Notes under the pieces: generated by a model
What the model was told of the DNA's origin: nothing
Databases searched by the model: none
The model's input: the letters and a program-made list of their open reading frames with translations, nothing else
Assembly: GCF_900112495.1 (NCBI RefSeq)
Contig: NZ_FOMA01000002.1
Span: forward strand, 372,001-436,000
DNA length: 64,000 nt
Direction: 5' to 3'
From: Bacillus sp. OV322
GTDB lineage: Bacteria; Bacillota; Bacilli; Bacillales; DSM-1321
Shown here: in pieces, positions 41,605-51,088 of the stretch
How the letters are laid out: each line of letters opens with the position of its first letter
Numbering within the stretch: position 1 is the first letter of the stretch
Translations under genes and position numbers: made by a program

Positions 41605-41936
41605 GTCACCACATCCTGAAACTTTTTCTTTATTTATCATATATATGTTATTTAATCTAGTCTATTTACATTTTACCAGCAATTATGCTATATAATCCAT
41701 CTTTTCTTCAAATACAGTAAGTTGTACCTGCCATATAGAAATGGTAATATAAATTGTGGGCCTATTAGGCAGTTTTTTTGTAAAGCAGCCTATAAGAACG
41801 GCTGTTAAGAAACATGCCCATCTTCTATTTAAAATCAAAAATGGCTTGGCTTTACTGCCAGGACAGTTGAAATAACAAATCTATCATTAAGTCAGCAAGT
41901 ATTATTGATTCTATCGATAAAGAGGAGCGTTAATGA
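41605..41936. other. sinR-secA divergent intergenic region
   Basis: 332 bases. A plus-strand promoter candidate is TTTACA (41665-41670), 18 bases, TATATA (41689-41694) preceded by TGC. A small hairpin GCC-TATTA-GGC followed by seven Ts (about 41760-41780) could attenuate the long secA leader. AGAGGAG serves secA. Nothing else is recognised. Confidence 0.4.
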
Positions 41937-44450
41937 ATGCTTAATATATTAAACAAAGTATTTGATCCAAATAAACGTGATGTAAAGAGGCTTCAGCGGA
42001 TAGCTGATCAAATCGAGGGCCTTGCACAGGAAACGGCTGCTCTCTCTGACAGCGAGCTTAAAGCGAAGACGGAAGAATTCAAGCAGCGCTACCAAAACGG
42101 TGAAACGGTGGATGATTTGCTTGTTGAGGCATTTGCTGTTGTGCGTGAAGGGGCCAAGCGTGCCTTGGGGCTTTATCCTTTCCATGTGCAGCTGATGGGG
42201 GGGATTTCCCTTCATGACGGAAATATTTCTGAGATGAAAACCGGGGAAGGTAAAACCCTTACCTCCACATTGCCGGTATATCTGAATGCAATCACTGGTA
42301 AAGGTGTTCACGTGGTTACGGTCAATGAATACCTGGCCAGCCGTGATGCTGCCGAAATGGGCAAGCTTTATGAATTCCTCGGCTTGACTGTCGGCTTGAA
42401 CCTAAATGGCTTATCACAGGAAGAAAAGCAGGAAGCGTACCAGGCAGACATCACCTACAGCACGAATAATGAGCTTGGCTTCGATTATCTTCGCGATAAC
42501 ATGGTGCTGTATAAAGAGCAAATGGTTCAGCGTCCGCTTCATTATGCAGTCATCGATGAAGTTGACTCCATCCTGATTGATGAAGCGCGTACACCGCTCA
42601 TCATTTCCGGTTCAGCGCAAAAATCAACCGCCCTGTATATCCAGGCGAACGCTTTTGTGAGAACGCTGGTAAAGGATACTCATTATTCGTATGATGAAAA
42701 AACAAAAGGTGTCCAGCTTACGGAAGAAGGAATCAACCGCGCTGAGTCAGCCTTCAATATTGATAACCTGTTCGATATCAATCATATTACCTTGAACCAT
42801 CATATTAACCAGGCATTAAAGGCCCATGTAACCATGCACCTAGATGTCGACTATGTGGTGCAGGAAGGCGAAATTGTCATTGTTGACCAATTTACCGGCC
42901 GTTTAATGAAGGGCCGCCGCTACAGTGAAGGGCTGCACCAGGCTATTGAAGCAAAAGAAGGCCTGGAAATCCAGAACGAAAGCATGACTCTTGCGACAAT
43001 CACGTTCCAAAACTACTTCCGTATGTATGAAAAGCTTTCCGGAATGACTGGTACAGCTAAAACGGAAGAAGAGGAATTCCGTAATATTTATAATATGAAT
43101 GTTATTGTCATACCGACAAACCGCGACATTGTCCGTGATGACCGTGCAGATTTGATTTATGCTTCCATGGACGGCAAGTTCAGGGCAGTTGTCGAGGATA
43201 TTGCGGTGCGCCATCAAAAAGGGCAGCCGATACTTGTCGGTACAGTTGCCATTGAAACATCAGAAATCATTTCAAATTACTTGGCTAAAAAAGGCATCCG
43301 CCACGATGTCCTGAATGCGAAGAATCATGAGCGTGAAGCGGAAATTATTGCGAATGCCGGCGAGCAAGGTGCTGTTACAATTGCTACAAACATGGCAGGA
43401 CGCGGTACTGACATTAAGCTTGGTGAAGGCGTGAAGGAATTGGGCGGCCTTGCAGTCATTGGTACGGAACGCCATGAAAGCAGGCGTATCGATAACCAGC
43501 TGCGCGGACGTTCAGGTCGCCAGGGAGATCCGGGTGTTACACAATTTTATCTATCAATGGAAGATGAATTGATGCGCAGGTTCGGATCTGACAATATGAA
43601 AAATATGATGACACGCCTTGGCATGGATGATACCCAGCCGATACAGAGCAAAATGGTATCAAGAGCGGTGGAATCAGCACAAAAACGTGTTGAAGGAAAT
43701 AACTTCGATGCCCGTAAACAGCTGCTTCAATATGATGACGTGCTTCGCCAGCAGCGTGAAATCATCTACAGACAGCGTTTTGATGTCCTTGACAGCGAAA
43801 ATCTCCGCAGTATAGCAGAAAACATGATCAGCTCTTCTATCCATAGGGCGGTTGCCGCATTCGGCACGTTCGGTGAAGAAGAAGAATCATTGAATACTGC
43901 TGGAATCGTTGACTATGTGAATGCAAATCTTCTAAGTGAAGGCGACATTACAGAGGAAGATCTGAAAGGCAAGGATACAGAAGAAATTTCTGAGTGGCTT
44001 TTTGAACAAGTGAAAGTGCGCTATGATGAAAAAGAAGAGCTGCTTTCTTCTGAGCAAATGCGCGAGTTCGAGAAGGTTATCGTGCTTCGTGCTGTTGACA
44101 GCAAATGGATGGACCATATCGATGCGATGGAACAGCTTCGCCAGGGAATCCATCTTCGCGCATATGGCCAGATCGATCCATTGCGTGAGTACCAGCAGGA
44201 AGGCTTCGCAATGTTCGAAGAAATGATTGCGTCCATTGAGGATGAAGTGACTCAATACATCATGAAAGCGGAAATCCAGAACAACCTGGAGCGCCAGGAA
44301 GTGATCAAAGGACATGCCGTGAATCCTAAAGAAGATGGAGAAACGGTTAAGAAAAAGCCTGTCCGAAGCAAATCCGATACTGGCCGCAATGCTCCGTGCC
44401 CTTGCGGAAGCGGAAAGAAATATAAAAATTGCCACGGCGCTATGGAATAA
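41937..44450 (+). CDS. secA: Protein translocase ATPase SecA
   Basis: An 837-residue SecA, full length (B. subtilis 841). It drives preproteins through SecYEG. Walker A is in [20 protein letters not shown], Walker B/DEAD in [23 protein letters not shown], motif VI in [16 protein letters not shown], and the C-terminal zinc/SecB-type tail is [23 protein letters not shown] is 9 bases before the ATG. It is followed by prfB, as in B. subtilis. Confidence 0.98.
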   Translation: MLNILNKVFDPNKRDVKRLQRIADQIEGLAQETAALSDSELKAKTEEFKQRYQNGETVDDLLVEAFAVVREGAKRALGLYPFHVQLMGGISLHDGNISEMKTGEGKTLTSTLPVYLNAITGKGVHVVTVNEYLASRDAAEMGKLYEFLGLTVGLNLNGLSQEEKQEAYQADITYSTNNELGFDYLRDNMVLYKEQMVQRPLHYAVIDEVDSILIDEARTPLIISGSAQKSTALYIQANAFVRTLVKDTHYSYDEKTKGVQLTEEGINRAESAFNIDNLFDINHITLNHHINQALKAHVTMHLDVDYVVQEGEIVIVDQFTGRLMKGRRYSEGLHQAIEAKEGLEIQNESMTLATITFQNYFRMYEKLSGMTGTAKTEEEEFRNIYNMNVIVIPTNRDIVRDDRADLIYASMDGKFRAVVEDIAVRHQKGQPILVGTVAIETSEIISNYLAKKGIRHDVLNAKNHEREAEIIANAGEQGAVTIATNMAGRGTDIKLGEGVKELGGLAVIGTERHESRRIDNQLRGRSGRQGDPGVTQFYLSMEDELMRRFGSDNMKNMMTRLGMDDTQPIQSKMVSRAVESAQKRVEGNNFDARKQLLQYDDVLRQQREIIYRQRFDVLDSENLRSIAENMISSSIHRAVAAFGTFGEEEESLNTAGIVDYVNANLLSEGDITEEDLKGKDTEEISEWLFEQVKVRYDEKEELLSSEQMREFEKVIVLRAVDSKWMDHIDAMEQLRQGIHLRAYGQIDPLREYQQEGFAMFEEMIASIEDEVTQYIMKAEIQNNLERQEVIKGHAVNPKEDGETVKKKPVRSKSDTGRNAPCPCGSGKKYKNCHGAME

Positions 44451-44486
44451 TAGCATCTAATCCGGGCATATAGTACAGACCTGTCA

Positions 44487-44525
44487 TGAAAGAGGCTGGG
44501 CAGCTTCCGGTGCCGCCTCTTTTCG
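44487..44525 (+). terminator. Terminator after secA
   Basis: AAAGAGGC (44489-44496) and GCCTCTTT (44515-44522) pair, with inner GC pairing in the loop, then a T run. Confidence 0.8.
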
Positions 44526-44650
44526 TGCGTTTTGATTAGAGTTTGCTTATCGGCCGTTTTTTGCATATAGTTATCTAGAAATGAACGTGCACGTTTTTAA
44601 AATGAAGAATATCCTTTTATAAAGGATTTACTACTTATGAGGTGAAGAAT

Positions 44651-45749
44651 ATGGAATTGTCAGATATTAGAAATGAGCTTGAAAAAACCGCGGGACGTTT
44701 AGCGGACTTTAGGGGGTCTCTTTGACTTAGAAGAAAAGGAAGCCCGAATTGCAGAACTTGATAATGTCATGACAGATCCTGATTTCTGGAATGACCAGCA
44801 AAAAGCGCAAACAGTCATTAATGAAGCGAATGCGCTGAAAGAACAGGTGAATCAGCTTTCAGAACTCAATGAGTCCTATGAAAACCTGGATTTGACGTAT
44901 GAACTTGTGAAAGAAGAAAGTGATGCAGAGCTTCAGGCTGAGCTTGAGCAGGAAATCATGGAGCTTTCTCAGAAAATGAATGACTTTGAGCTTCAGCTTT
45001 TATTAAGCGAAGAATATGATAAGAAAAATGCAATCCTTGAATTGCATCCGGGAGCTGGCGGAACCGAGTCACAGGACTGGGGCTCCATGCTGCTTCGCAT
45101 GTACACCCGCTGGGGCGAAAAGCGCGGCTTCAAGGTGGAGACGCTGGATTATCTTCCTGGCGACGAAGCGGGAATCAAGAGCGTTACTCTCTTAATTAAG
45201 GGACATAATGCTTATGGATACCTGAAGGCGGAAAAGGGGGTGCATCGATTGGTGCGTATTTCACCTTTCGATTCATCGGGCCGCCGCCACACATCCTTTG
45301 TTTCCTGTGATGTTATGCCGGAATTCGATGATAATATCGAAATTGAAATCCGTACGGAAGATTTGAAGATCGATACGTACCGTGCGAGCGGCGCGGGCGG
45401 GCAGCATATTAATACAACCGATTCAGCCGTCCGGATTACCCATCTGCCGACAAATACGGTTGTTACCTGCCAGTCCGAGCGTTCACAGATTAAAAACCGC
45501 GCCCAGGCGATGACGATGCTGAAGTCTAAGCTTTATCAGCGTGAAATTGAAGAACAGCAGGCACAGCTTGATGAAATCCGCGGCGAGAAAGACGAAATTG
45601 GCTGGGGAAGCCAGATTCGCTCATACGTATTCCATCCATATTCCATGGTGAAGGATCACCGCACAAGCACAGAAACAGGTAACGTCCAGGCTGTTATGGA
45701 CGGAGACATTGATGTTTTCATCGATTCTTACCTTCGTTCAAAGCTATAA
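44651..45749 (+). CDS. prfB: Peptide chain release factor 2 (programmed frameshift)
   Basis: RF2 reads UGA and UAA stops. The gene starts at the ATG at 44651 (GAGGTG upstream), reads 24 codons to an in-frame TGA at 44723-44725, and needs a +1 shift to continue from 44724, giving 365 residues. The stop-recognition motif SPF is in [16 protein letters not shown] and the GGQ is in [19 protein letters not shown]. The main frame ends with [17 protein letters not shown]. This is the classical autoregulation of RF2, not a disrupted gene. Confidence 0.97.
44711..44726 (+). promoter_or_regulatory. RF2 +1 frameshift signal
   Basis: AGGGGGTCTCTTTGAC: a ribosome-binding-site-like AGGGGG three bases before the CTT TGA C slip site. 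The third base after GGGGG differs from the common GGGGGTATCTTTGAC (C for A), without affecting the spacer or slippery codon. Confidence 0.95.
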
Positions 45750-45756
45750 GAAATAT

Positions 45757-45815
45757 AAAAGTCCAGGCTCGCAGAAGCACATTTTTGTGCATTTGCAAGT
45801 CTGGATTTTTTTTAT
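45757..45815 (+). terminator. Terminator after prfB
   Basis: AAAGTCCAG...GCAGAAGCACA pairs with TGTGCATTTGC...CTGGATTTTTTT as a long imperfect stem ending in eight Ts. Confidence 0.85.
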
Positions 45816-46013
45816 GGGCAAACTGTTGAATACCGTTATATTGCATTTCTTCAACGCTTTATCAGAGTGCCATTTACATACCTAAGCAGGGAATGCTATA
45901 CTTCTTCTGTTCTTTTTCTTTTTTTACAATAATGTTAAAAAGCAGGAAATGTTTGAAAACAGCAATCTTTAATAAGGGCTGTTTTCGTAAACTTTGTTGC
46001 TATAGAACAAAGT

Positions 46014-46142
46014 GTTGATTTCCGCTACAGGTTGCTCCGCTTTCCGCGGGGCGTGCGCTGAGCCTCCTCGACTTGCGTCTGCGGGGTCTCACCTGTCACG
46101 CAGATTCCGCAGGAGTCTTCGCACCTTTCGCTCCAATCAACC
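46014..46142 (+). repeat. GC-rich dispersed repeat (GATTTCCGCTCC family), full copy
   Basis: It runs from GTTGATTTCCGCTAC through GAGCCTCCTCGAC, TGCGGGGTCTCACC and GCAGGAGTC to CGCTCCAATCAACC. The flanks GGCTGTTTTCGTAAACTTTG (from 45977) and AAGAAAACAATCTT (to about 46206) are partly complementary, so the element may be larger. No gene is seen in 45816-46243. Confidence 0.85.
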
Positions 46143-46243
46143 TGCGTAATCAATAGTTTGCCTAGAGAACTTATTAAGTAACAATAGTTTTTAAGAAAAC
46201 AATCTTAATAAGAGATAAAAACATGATTTTCAAGGAGGATACG

Positions 46244-47107
46244 ATGAAAAAGAGATACAGAGATCCAAAGCATCCGCTGGCCGATAAACTGACTGAATAT
46301 CTATTGGTGCTGATTGGTGCTGGAATTGTGGCGATTGCCTTTAACGTGTTTTTATTGCCGAATCACATTGCTTCCGGCGGAGTGAGCGGTATCAGTACCA
46401 TATTGAATGCAAAGCTCGGCTGGGAGCCTGCGTATGTGCAATGGGCCTTTAACTTGCCGCTTTTCATTGCGGGCCTGCTGCTGCTTGGCATGCAGTTCGG
46501 TGTGAAAACACTTGTCGGCACGGTCTTTTTGCCGTTTGTCGTGTTTTTGACGAAGAACTGGGAGCCATGGACACATGATGCCCTTCTTGGTTCGATTTGC
46601 GGAGGGCTGGGTGTAGGGCTCGGCCTTGGGATAGTCTTCAGGGGGAAGGCATCTACAGGCGGAACAGATCTTGCCGCGCAAATCATCCATAAGTATACAC
46701 ATTTTTCCCTTGGAGCCTGTGTAGCTATCATTGATGGATTGATTGTTTTGAGTGCGGCGATTGTTTTTGATATAGAAAAAGGGCTATATGCCCTGATTGG
46801 ATTATATGTAACAAGCAAGACTATTGATTTGGTGCAGATCGGGCTGAAGCGTTCCAGAATGGTGCTGATCATCACGACCCGCGAGCATGAGGTAAGCAAG
46901 GCCATTCTTACTGAAGTGGACCGCGGAGTAACCAAGCTTTCCGGAGTGGGCGGCTATACGGAAGACTCACGGCCGATTCTTATGTGCGTGATTGATCAAT
47001 CGGAGTTCACTAAATTGAAACAAATCGTCCAAGCCGCTGATCCCAGGGCGTTTGTCATTGTCACTGATGCTTCTGAGGTATTGGGCGAGGGTTTTAATCA
47101 CGCTTAG
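46244..47107 (+). CDS. YitT family membrane protein (DUF161/DUF2179)
   Basis: A 287-residue protein with about five N-terminal membrane spans (LVLIGAGIVAIAFNVFLLPNHIASGGVSGISTIL and LLGSICGGLGVGLGLGIVFRGKASTGGTDLAAQI are family blocks) and a C-terminal soluble DUF2179 domain (SRMVLIITTREHEVSKAILTEVDRGVTKLSGVGGYTEDSRPILMCVI). The transported substrate is unknown. I start at 46244, with AAGGAGG upstream; the ATG at 46223 overlaps it. It occupies the yvjA position between prfB and cccB. Confidence 0.9.
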   Translation: MKKRYRDPKHPLADKLTEYLLVLIGAGIVAIAFNVFLLPNHIASGGVSGISTILNAKLGWEPAYVQWAFNLPLFIAGLLLLGMQFGVKTLVGTVFLPFVVFLTKNWEPWTHDALLGSICGGLGVGLGLGIVFRGKASTGGTDLAAQIIHKYTHFSLGACVAIIDGLIVLSAAIVFDIEKGLYALIGLYVTSKTIDLVQIGLKRSRMVLIITTREHEVSKAILTEVDRGVTKLSGVGGYTEDSRPILMCVIDQSEFTKLKQIVQAADPRAFVIVTDASEVLGEGFNHA

Positions 47108-47156
47108 AGCTGGTATAATAAAGGTATACTTGCAAGTTGGTTTAGGAGGAAATGTT

Positions 47157-47477
47157 TTGAAGAAAAAGCTATTTGCCTTATTGGCAGGAACATCAATCGT
47201 TCTTGCAGCCTGCGGCGGCGGAAATGACAGCAGCAAAAACGATACTTCCAGTGCGGGTGCAGGGGATGCAGCGAAAATTTTTGAAAATAAATGCTCTGCA
47301 TGCCATGGACAGAACCTGGAGGGAGCAGTGGGGCCAAACCTTACGAAAATCGGCTCCAAGCTTACAACAGATCAGATTAAGAAAACAATAGCGAACGGAA
47401 AAGGCAACATGCCGGCAGAGCTTATCACCGGCAAAGATGCTGACAAAGTCGCAGAGTGGCTTTCAAAGAAAAAATAA
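47157..47477 (+). CDS. cccB: Cytochrome c551 lipoprotein CccB
   Basis: A 106-residue lipid-anchored c-type cytochrome for respiratory electron transfer outside the membrane. The signal peptide ends in the lipobox LAACGGG; the haem site is CSACHG and the axial Met is in GKGNMPAELI. TTG at 47157 follows TAGGAGG and gives MKKKLFALLAGTSIVLAAC. Order and size match B. subtilis CccB. Confidence 0.95.
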   Translation: MKKKLFALLAGTSIVLAACGGGNDSSKNDTSSAGAGDAAKIFENKCSACHGQNLEGAVGPNLTKIGSKLTTDQIKKTIANGKGNMPAELITGKDADKVAEWLSKKK

Positions 47478-47482
47478 GCAAA

Positions 47483-47530
47483 AGCGCAGGCTCCCCCTGA
47501 AATAAATAAGGGTGCCGCGCTTTTTTTTAT
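47483..47530 (+). terminator. Terminator after cccB
   Basis: AAAAGCGC with CCCCCT pairs to AGGG with GCGCTTTT, interrupted by a bulge, then a T run of eight. Confidence 0.75.
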
Positions 47531-47962
47531 GGGACAAACTGCCCCCAGCTGTTTAGAGCTGTCTATTAGTGCAATCACAAAATTGAGGGCAAGAAAGAGG
47601 ACGCCAATTGGAATTATAGCGGGCACTATATCAGGTATGATCGTCTGCAGCAGGACTGCAAGGGGAAAATCATTTAAATATCCAGCGGAATTCTATGCTG
47701 AAGAGATGGGAGACGCATGGCCCAAGCCTTTTTTCCTCGTTATTAAAATTCAGAATATTTCAATCCCAATGAAATGAAACTGTAACATTTTTATTCTTAT
47801 TTTGACAAATTTTGATGTTATAATGTTTCTGTGCTTCATAAACAGGGTAATACCTGTTATTTTTTCGCATTTTTATTCCAAAGCTTGTCGAAAAAATGCA
47901 GTATCCTTAAAAGTGGAAATACAATAGGTTATGAAATACATAGCTAATTAGGTGGTTTTTAA
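47531..47962. other. cccB-ftsE intergenic region
   Basis: 432 bases with no supported gene. A minus-strand frame (about 47523-47690) reads a hydrophobic stretch VPAIIPIGVLFLALNFVIALIDSS but lacks a ribosome binding site and runs into the cccB terminator; it may be a decayed membrane protein. The perfect Spo0A-box-like TTGTCGAAAAAA lies at 47885-47896, 67 bases before ftsE. A TGTTATAATG (-10 like) lies at about 47815-47824. Confidence 0.4.
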
Positions 47963-48649
47963 ATGATTGAAATGACAGACGTCTCGAAAACTTACCCTAA
48001 TGGCGTGACTGCTATTAGCGGACTCAATGTAAAAATTAAGCAAGCTGAATTTGTGTATGTGGTAGGGCCGAGCGGTGCTGGCAAATCTACCTTTATAAAG
48101 ATGATGTATCGTGAAGAAAAACCTACAAAAGGCAATATCATTGTAAATGGCCTCAGCCTTCCAAAGCTCCGTAATGCAAAGGTGCCTCTTTTCCGAAGAA
48201 ATATCGGAATGGTCTTCCAGGATTTCAAATTGCTGCAAACCCTAACTATTTATGAAAATGTGGCATTCGCCATGGAAGTTATTGAAAAGCATCCTGACGA
48301 AATCAAGCGCCGTGTAATGGAAGTGCTCAATCTTGTCGGTTTGAAGCACAAAGTAAGAATGCTTCCTGCTGAGTTATCAGGTGGAGAGCAGCAGAGGGTT
48401 GCGATTGCCCGTTCGATTGTCAACTCGCCTAAAGTGGTGATTGCAGATGAGCCGACTGGTAACCTGGATCCCGAAACATCATGGGAAATCATGAATATTT
48501 TCGAAGAAATCAATAAGCGCGGAACGACAGTCGTCATGGCGACTCACAATAAAGATATTGTAAACAACATGAAGCATCGTGTAATTGCCATTGAAAATGG
48601 GAAAATTGTGCGCGATGAACAGCGGGGTGAATACGGATATGAAATTTAG
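47963..48649 (+). CDS. ftsE: Cell division ATP-binding protein FtsE
   Basis: A 228-residue ABC ATPase; with FtsX it gates extracellular peptidoglycan hydrolases in a division- or elongation-linked way. Walker A VGPSGAGKSTFIK, signature ELSGGEQQRVAIARS, Walker B VVIADEPTGNLD and the switch His in MATHNKDIV are all present. AGGTGG precedes the ATG. It overlaps ftsX by 11 bases. A Spo0A-like box lies upstream. Confidence 0.97.
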   Translation: MIEMTDVSKTYPNGVTAISGLNVKIKQAEFVYVVGPSGAGKSTFIKMMYREEKPTKGNIIVNGLSLPKLRNAKVPLFRRNIGMVFQDFKLLQTLTIYENVAFAMEVIEKHPDEIKRRVMEVLNLVGLKHKVRMLPAELSGGEQQRVAIARSIVNSPKVVIADEPTGNLDPETSWEIMNIFEEINKRGTTVVMATHNKDIVNNMKHRVIAIENGKIVRDEQRGEYGYEI

Positions 48650-49532
48650 AACCTTGCGCCGCCACTTCAGAGAAAGCGGAAAAAATCTCGGCCGGAATGG
48701 CTGGATGACCTTCGCCTCCATCAGTGCCGTTACCGTTACACTGCTTTTGGTTGGTGTATTCTTTGTCATCATGATGAACTTGAACCATATTGCCGGCAAC
48801 GTAGAGAAGGATGTTGAAATCAGGGCTCACATTGATACAGCCGCTAATGAACAGGACAAGCAGCTGATCGGCAAAAAAATTGAAAGCATTCCACAGGTAG
48901 CGTCCGTTACTTATTCTCCTAAGGAAAAGGAATTGAACAACTTAATAAGCGACCTTGGCGAAAACGGGGATTCATTTAAGCTGTTTAAGCAAAATAACCC
49001 GCTTCGTGATGTGTATGTCGTTAAGACAAAATCGCCGAAGGATGTTATCAAGGTAGCGAAAGAAATTGAAGGCTTTAACTATGTCCAGATGGTGAAATAT
49101 GGACAAGGCTATGTTGAGAAGCTATTTAAAGTAGTCAACATTGCACGAAACATCGGAATCGTCTTAATCATCGGGCTGCTGTTTACAGCAATGTTCCTGA
49201 TTTCCAATACAATAAAAATTACAATAGTTGCAAGAAGAAAAGAAATCGAGATTATGAGACTGGTAGGGGCAACAAACACCTTCATCAGATGGCCATTCTT
49301 CCTTGAAGGATTATGGCTTGGCATTTTAGGCGCTTTGGTGCCGATTGTGCTCATCGGAGTTTCCTATCACTACTTATACGATTATATGAAACCAAGGCTT
49401 ACGATAAAATTTGTGGATTTGCTGCAGATGAATCCTTTCATATATCAAATCTCTGCTATCCTGATTGTTCTGGGAGCATTGATCGGCATATGGGGAAGCG
49501 TCATGTCTGTAAGGAAATTCCTGAAAGTATAG
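48639..49532 (+). CDS. ftsX: Cell division protein FtsX
   Basis: A 297-residue permease-like partner of FtsE with four membrane spans and a large extracellular loop between the first two (about 55-170: DVEIRAHIDTAANEQDKQLIGKKIESI...). The cytoplasmic coupling region is RRKEIEIMRLVGATNTFIRWPFFLEGLWLG. The loop is the docking site for hydrolase activators in other bacteria. I start at the ATG at 48639 inside ftsE (MKFRTLRRHFRESGKNLGRNGWMTFASI). The M23 protein follows. Confidence 0.97.
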   Translation: MKFRTLRRHFRESGKNLGRNGWMTFASISAVTVTLLLVGVFFVIMMNLNHIAGNVEKDVEIRAHIDTAANEQDKQLIGKKIESIPQVASVTYSPKEKELNNLISDLGENGDSFKLFKQNNPLRDVYVVKTKSPKDVIKVAKEIEGFNYVQMVKYGQGYVEKLFKVVNIARNIGIVLIIGLLFTAMFLISNTIKITIVARRKEIEIMRLVGATNTFIRWPFFLEGLWLGILGALVPIVLIGVSYHYLYDYMKPRLTIKFVDLLQMNPFIYQISAILIVLGALIGIWGSVMSVRKFLKV

Positions 49533-49653
49533 ATGGTCTGCAAAGCCTGAAGGGCTTTGCGCCTCTCTTTTAAGGTCCATTAGAGAGAAGCCTTGCTTAT
49601 AAAAATAGCAGATGGTATCACATCTGAAGGGGAAAGAAAGGGGAACTTGGGAA

Positions 49654-51036
49654 TTGAAAAAGAAATTTATCGCGCTTAATACGACGATCATGCTTGGACT
49701 TGGCAGTGTGTTTGCACTTCCGAACGTACATGCGGAATCGATTTCGGATATGAAGCAGAAGCAGCAGGACATACAAGATAAGCGTGCAGGGGTACAATCT
49801 GGCATACATAATGCGGAGAAGAAAATCAACCAGCTTCAAGATAAACAGGAAACTGTAGATCAGCAGCTTTCCCGCCTCGAAGCAGCCATTGATGATTCCG
49901 TCAAAAAAATTGATGAGAAAAATAGTCAAATCGCTTCTACTAAGGCAGATATTGAAAAGCTAAAAAAAGAGATTGCTGTTTTAAAAGAAAGAATTAAACA
50001 AAGAAATCAAGTATTAAAAGAACGTGCTGTATCCTTCCAGGAAAGCGGCGGCGATGTCAGCTATCTTGAAGTAATTCTTGGCTCATCAAGCTTCAGCGAT
50101 TTTGTGGGCCGTGTTAATGCGGTTGCTACAATTGTAGATGCTGACCAGGAAATCCTTAAGCAAAATGAACAGGATAAAAAAGATCTCGAGGACAAACAGA
50201 AGTCTGTAGAAAAGAAATTGGCAGATCTTGAAGGAATGCTGGCAGATCTTAAAAATATGCAATCAAACTTGATCGTGCAGAAAAAACAAAAAACTGTGCT
50301 GATGGCACAATTGAAGAAGAAAGAAAGAGATACTGACGAAGAAAGAATGGGCTTGAAGGAAGAATCAGAAACTCTTGCAGCCCAGGAGTCAGCTATTAAA
50401 AAAGCAATTGAGCTTGAAAAGACCCGACAGGCAGAGCTTGCTGCAGCAAGGAAGCGTGCAGCTGAAGAAGCGGCAAAACGTGCAGAGGAAGCAAAGAAAG
50501 CAGCGGCAGCGGCAGCAGCTTCTCATCATGCGAAAAGAAGCAGTTCAAGCCATAGCTCCAGCCCGGCACCAGCACCTGCTCCAGCTCCAGCTCCAGCTCC
50601 AAGTGAGAGCGAGCATCATGATGCACCGGCTGTTTCATCTGGTATGTTCACCCGCCCTAGCGCTGGTGTCGTTACCTCACAGCTTGGATCACGCTGGAAC
50701 AAGTTCCATGCGGGAATCGATATTGCAGCACCAGGCACAAATCCGGTAGTAGCTGCAGCTGACGGCGTAGTAATCCGGTCATATCTATCAAGCACATACG
50801 GAAACTGTGTCATGATCTCCCACTCTATCAATGGCCAGGTGTATACAACGGTTTATGCGCATCTTCGCTCAAGAAATGTCGGCAATGGACAAGTTGTTGC
50901 AAAAGGACAGCAAGTCGGCATCATGGGCAACACAGGACACTCAACAGGGCAGCATTTGCACTTTGAACTTCACATCGGACCTTGGAATGTTGGAAAAACA
51001 AATGCAGTCAATCCATTAAACTACTTGAATATGTAA
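49654..51036 (+). CDS. EnvC-like coiled-coil M23 peptidase (FtsEX partner candidate)
   Basis: 460 residues. Signal peptide MKKKFIALNTTIMLGLGSVFALPNVHAES; two long coiled coils (about 30-115 and 150-270), an A/K-rich stretch and a Pro/Ala linker (about 300-320), then a C-terminal LytM/M23 domain with the zinc ligands H and D in KFHAGIDIAAPGTNPVVAAADGVVI and HLHFELH. This is the EnvC/PcsB-like plan that FtsX loops bind. In B. subtilis FtsEX works with the coiled-coil NlpC/P60 enzyme CwlO; here the adjacent protein has an M23 domain with apparently complete ligands, so it may itself cut peptidoglycan. TTG at 49654 follows AAAGGGG. Confidence 0.9.
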   Translation: MKKKFIALNTTIMLGLGSVFALPNVHAESISDMKQKQQDIQDKRAGVQSGIHNAEKKINQLQDKQETVDQQLSRLEAAIDDSVKKIDEKNSQIASTKADIEKLKKEIAVLKERIKQRNQVLKERAVSFQESGGDVSYLEVILGSSSFSDFVGRVNAVATIVDADQEILKQNEQDKKDLEDKQKSVEKKLADLEGMLADLKNMQSNLIVQKKQKTVLMAQLKKKERDTDEERMGLKEESETLAAQESAIKKAIELEKTRQAELAAARKRAAEEAAKRAEEAKKAAAAAAASHHAKRSSSSHSSSPAPAPAPAPAPAPSESEHHDAPAVSSGMFTRPSAGVVTSQLGSRWNKFHAGIDIAAPGTNPVVAAADGVVIRSYLSSTYGNCVMISHSINGQVYTTVYAHLRSRNVGNGQVVAKGQQVGIMGNTGHSTGQHLHFELHIGPWNVGKTNAVNPLNYLNM

Positions 51037-51044
51037 GATACAAT

Positions 51045-51088
51045 GAAACCCTGAAAAGCCTGTCAATTGGCCTTTCAGGGTTTTTTGT
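51045..51088. terminator. Terminator after the M23 gene
   Basis: AAACCCTGAAA-GCC and GGC-TTTCAGGGTTTTTT pair. It overlaps the end of the convergent serine hydrolase gene and has an A run on the far side, so may serve both. Confidence 0.88.

Noticed and set aside
44651..44768. Frameshifted, broken prfB
   Set aside because: The shift site is the conserved programmed RF2 signal.
47523..47690. Hydrophobic minus-strand frame after cccB
   Set aside because: No start site, no homology that I recognise and overlap with the cccB terminator; at most a remnant.
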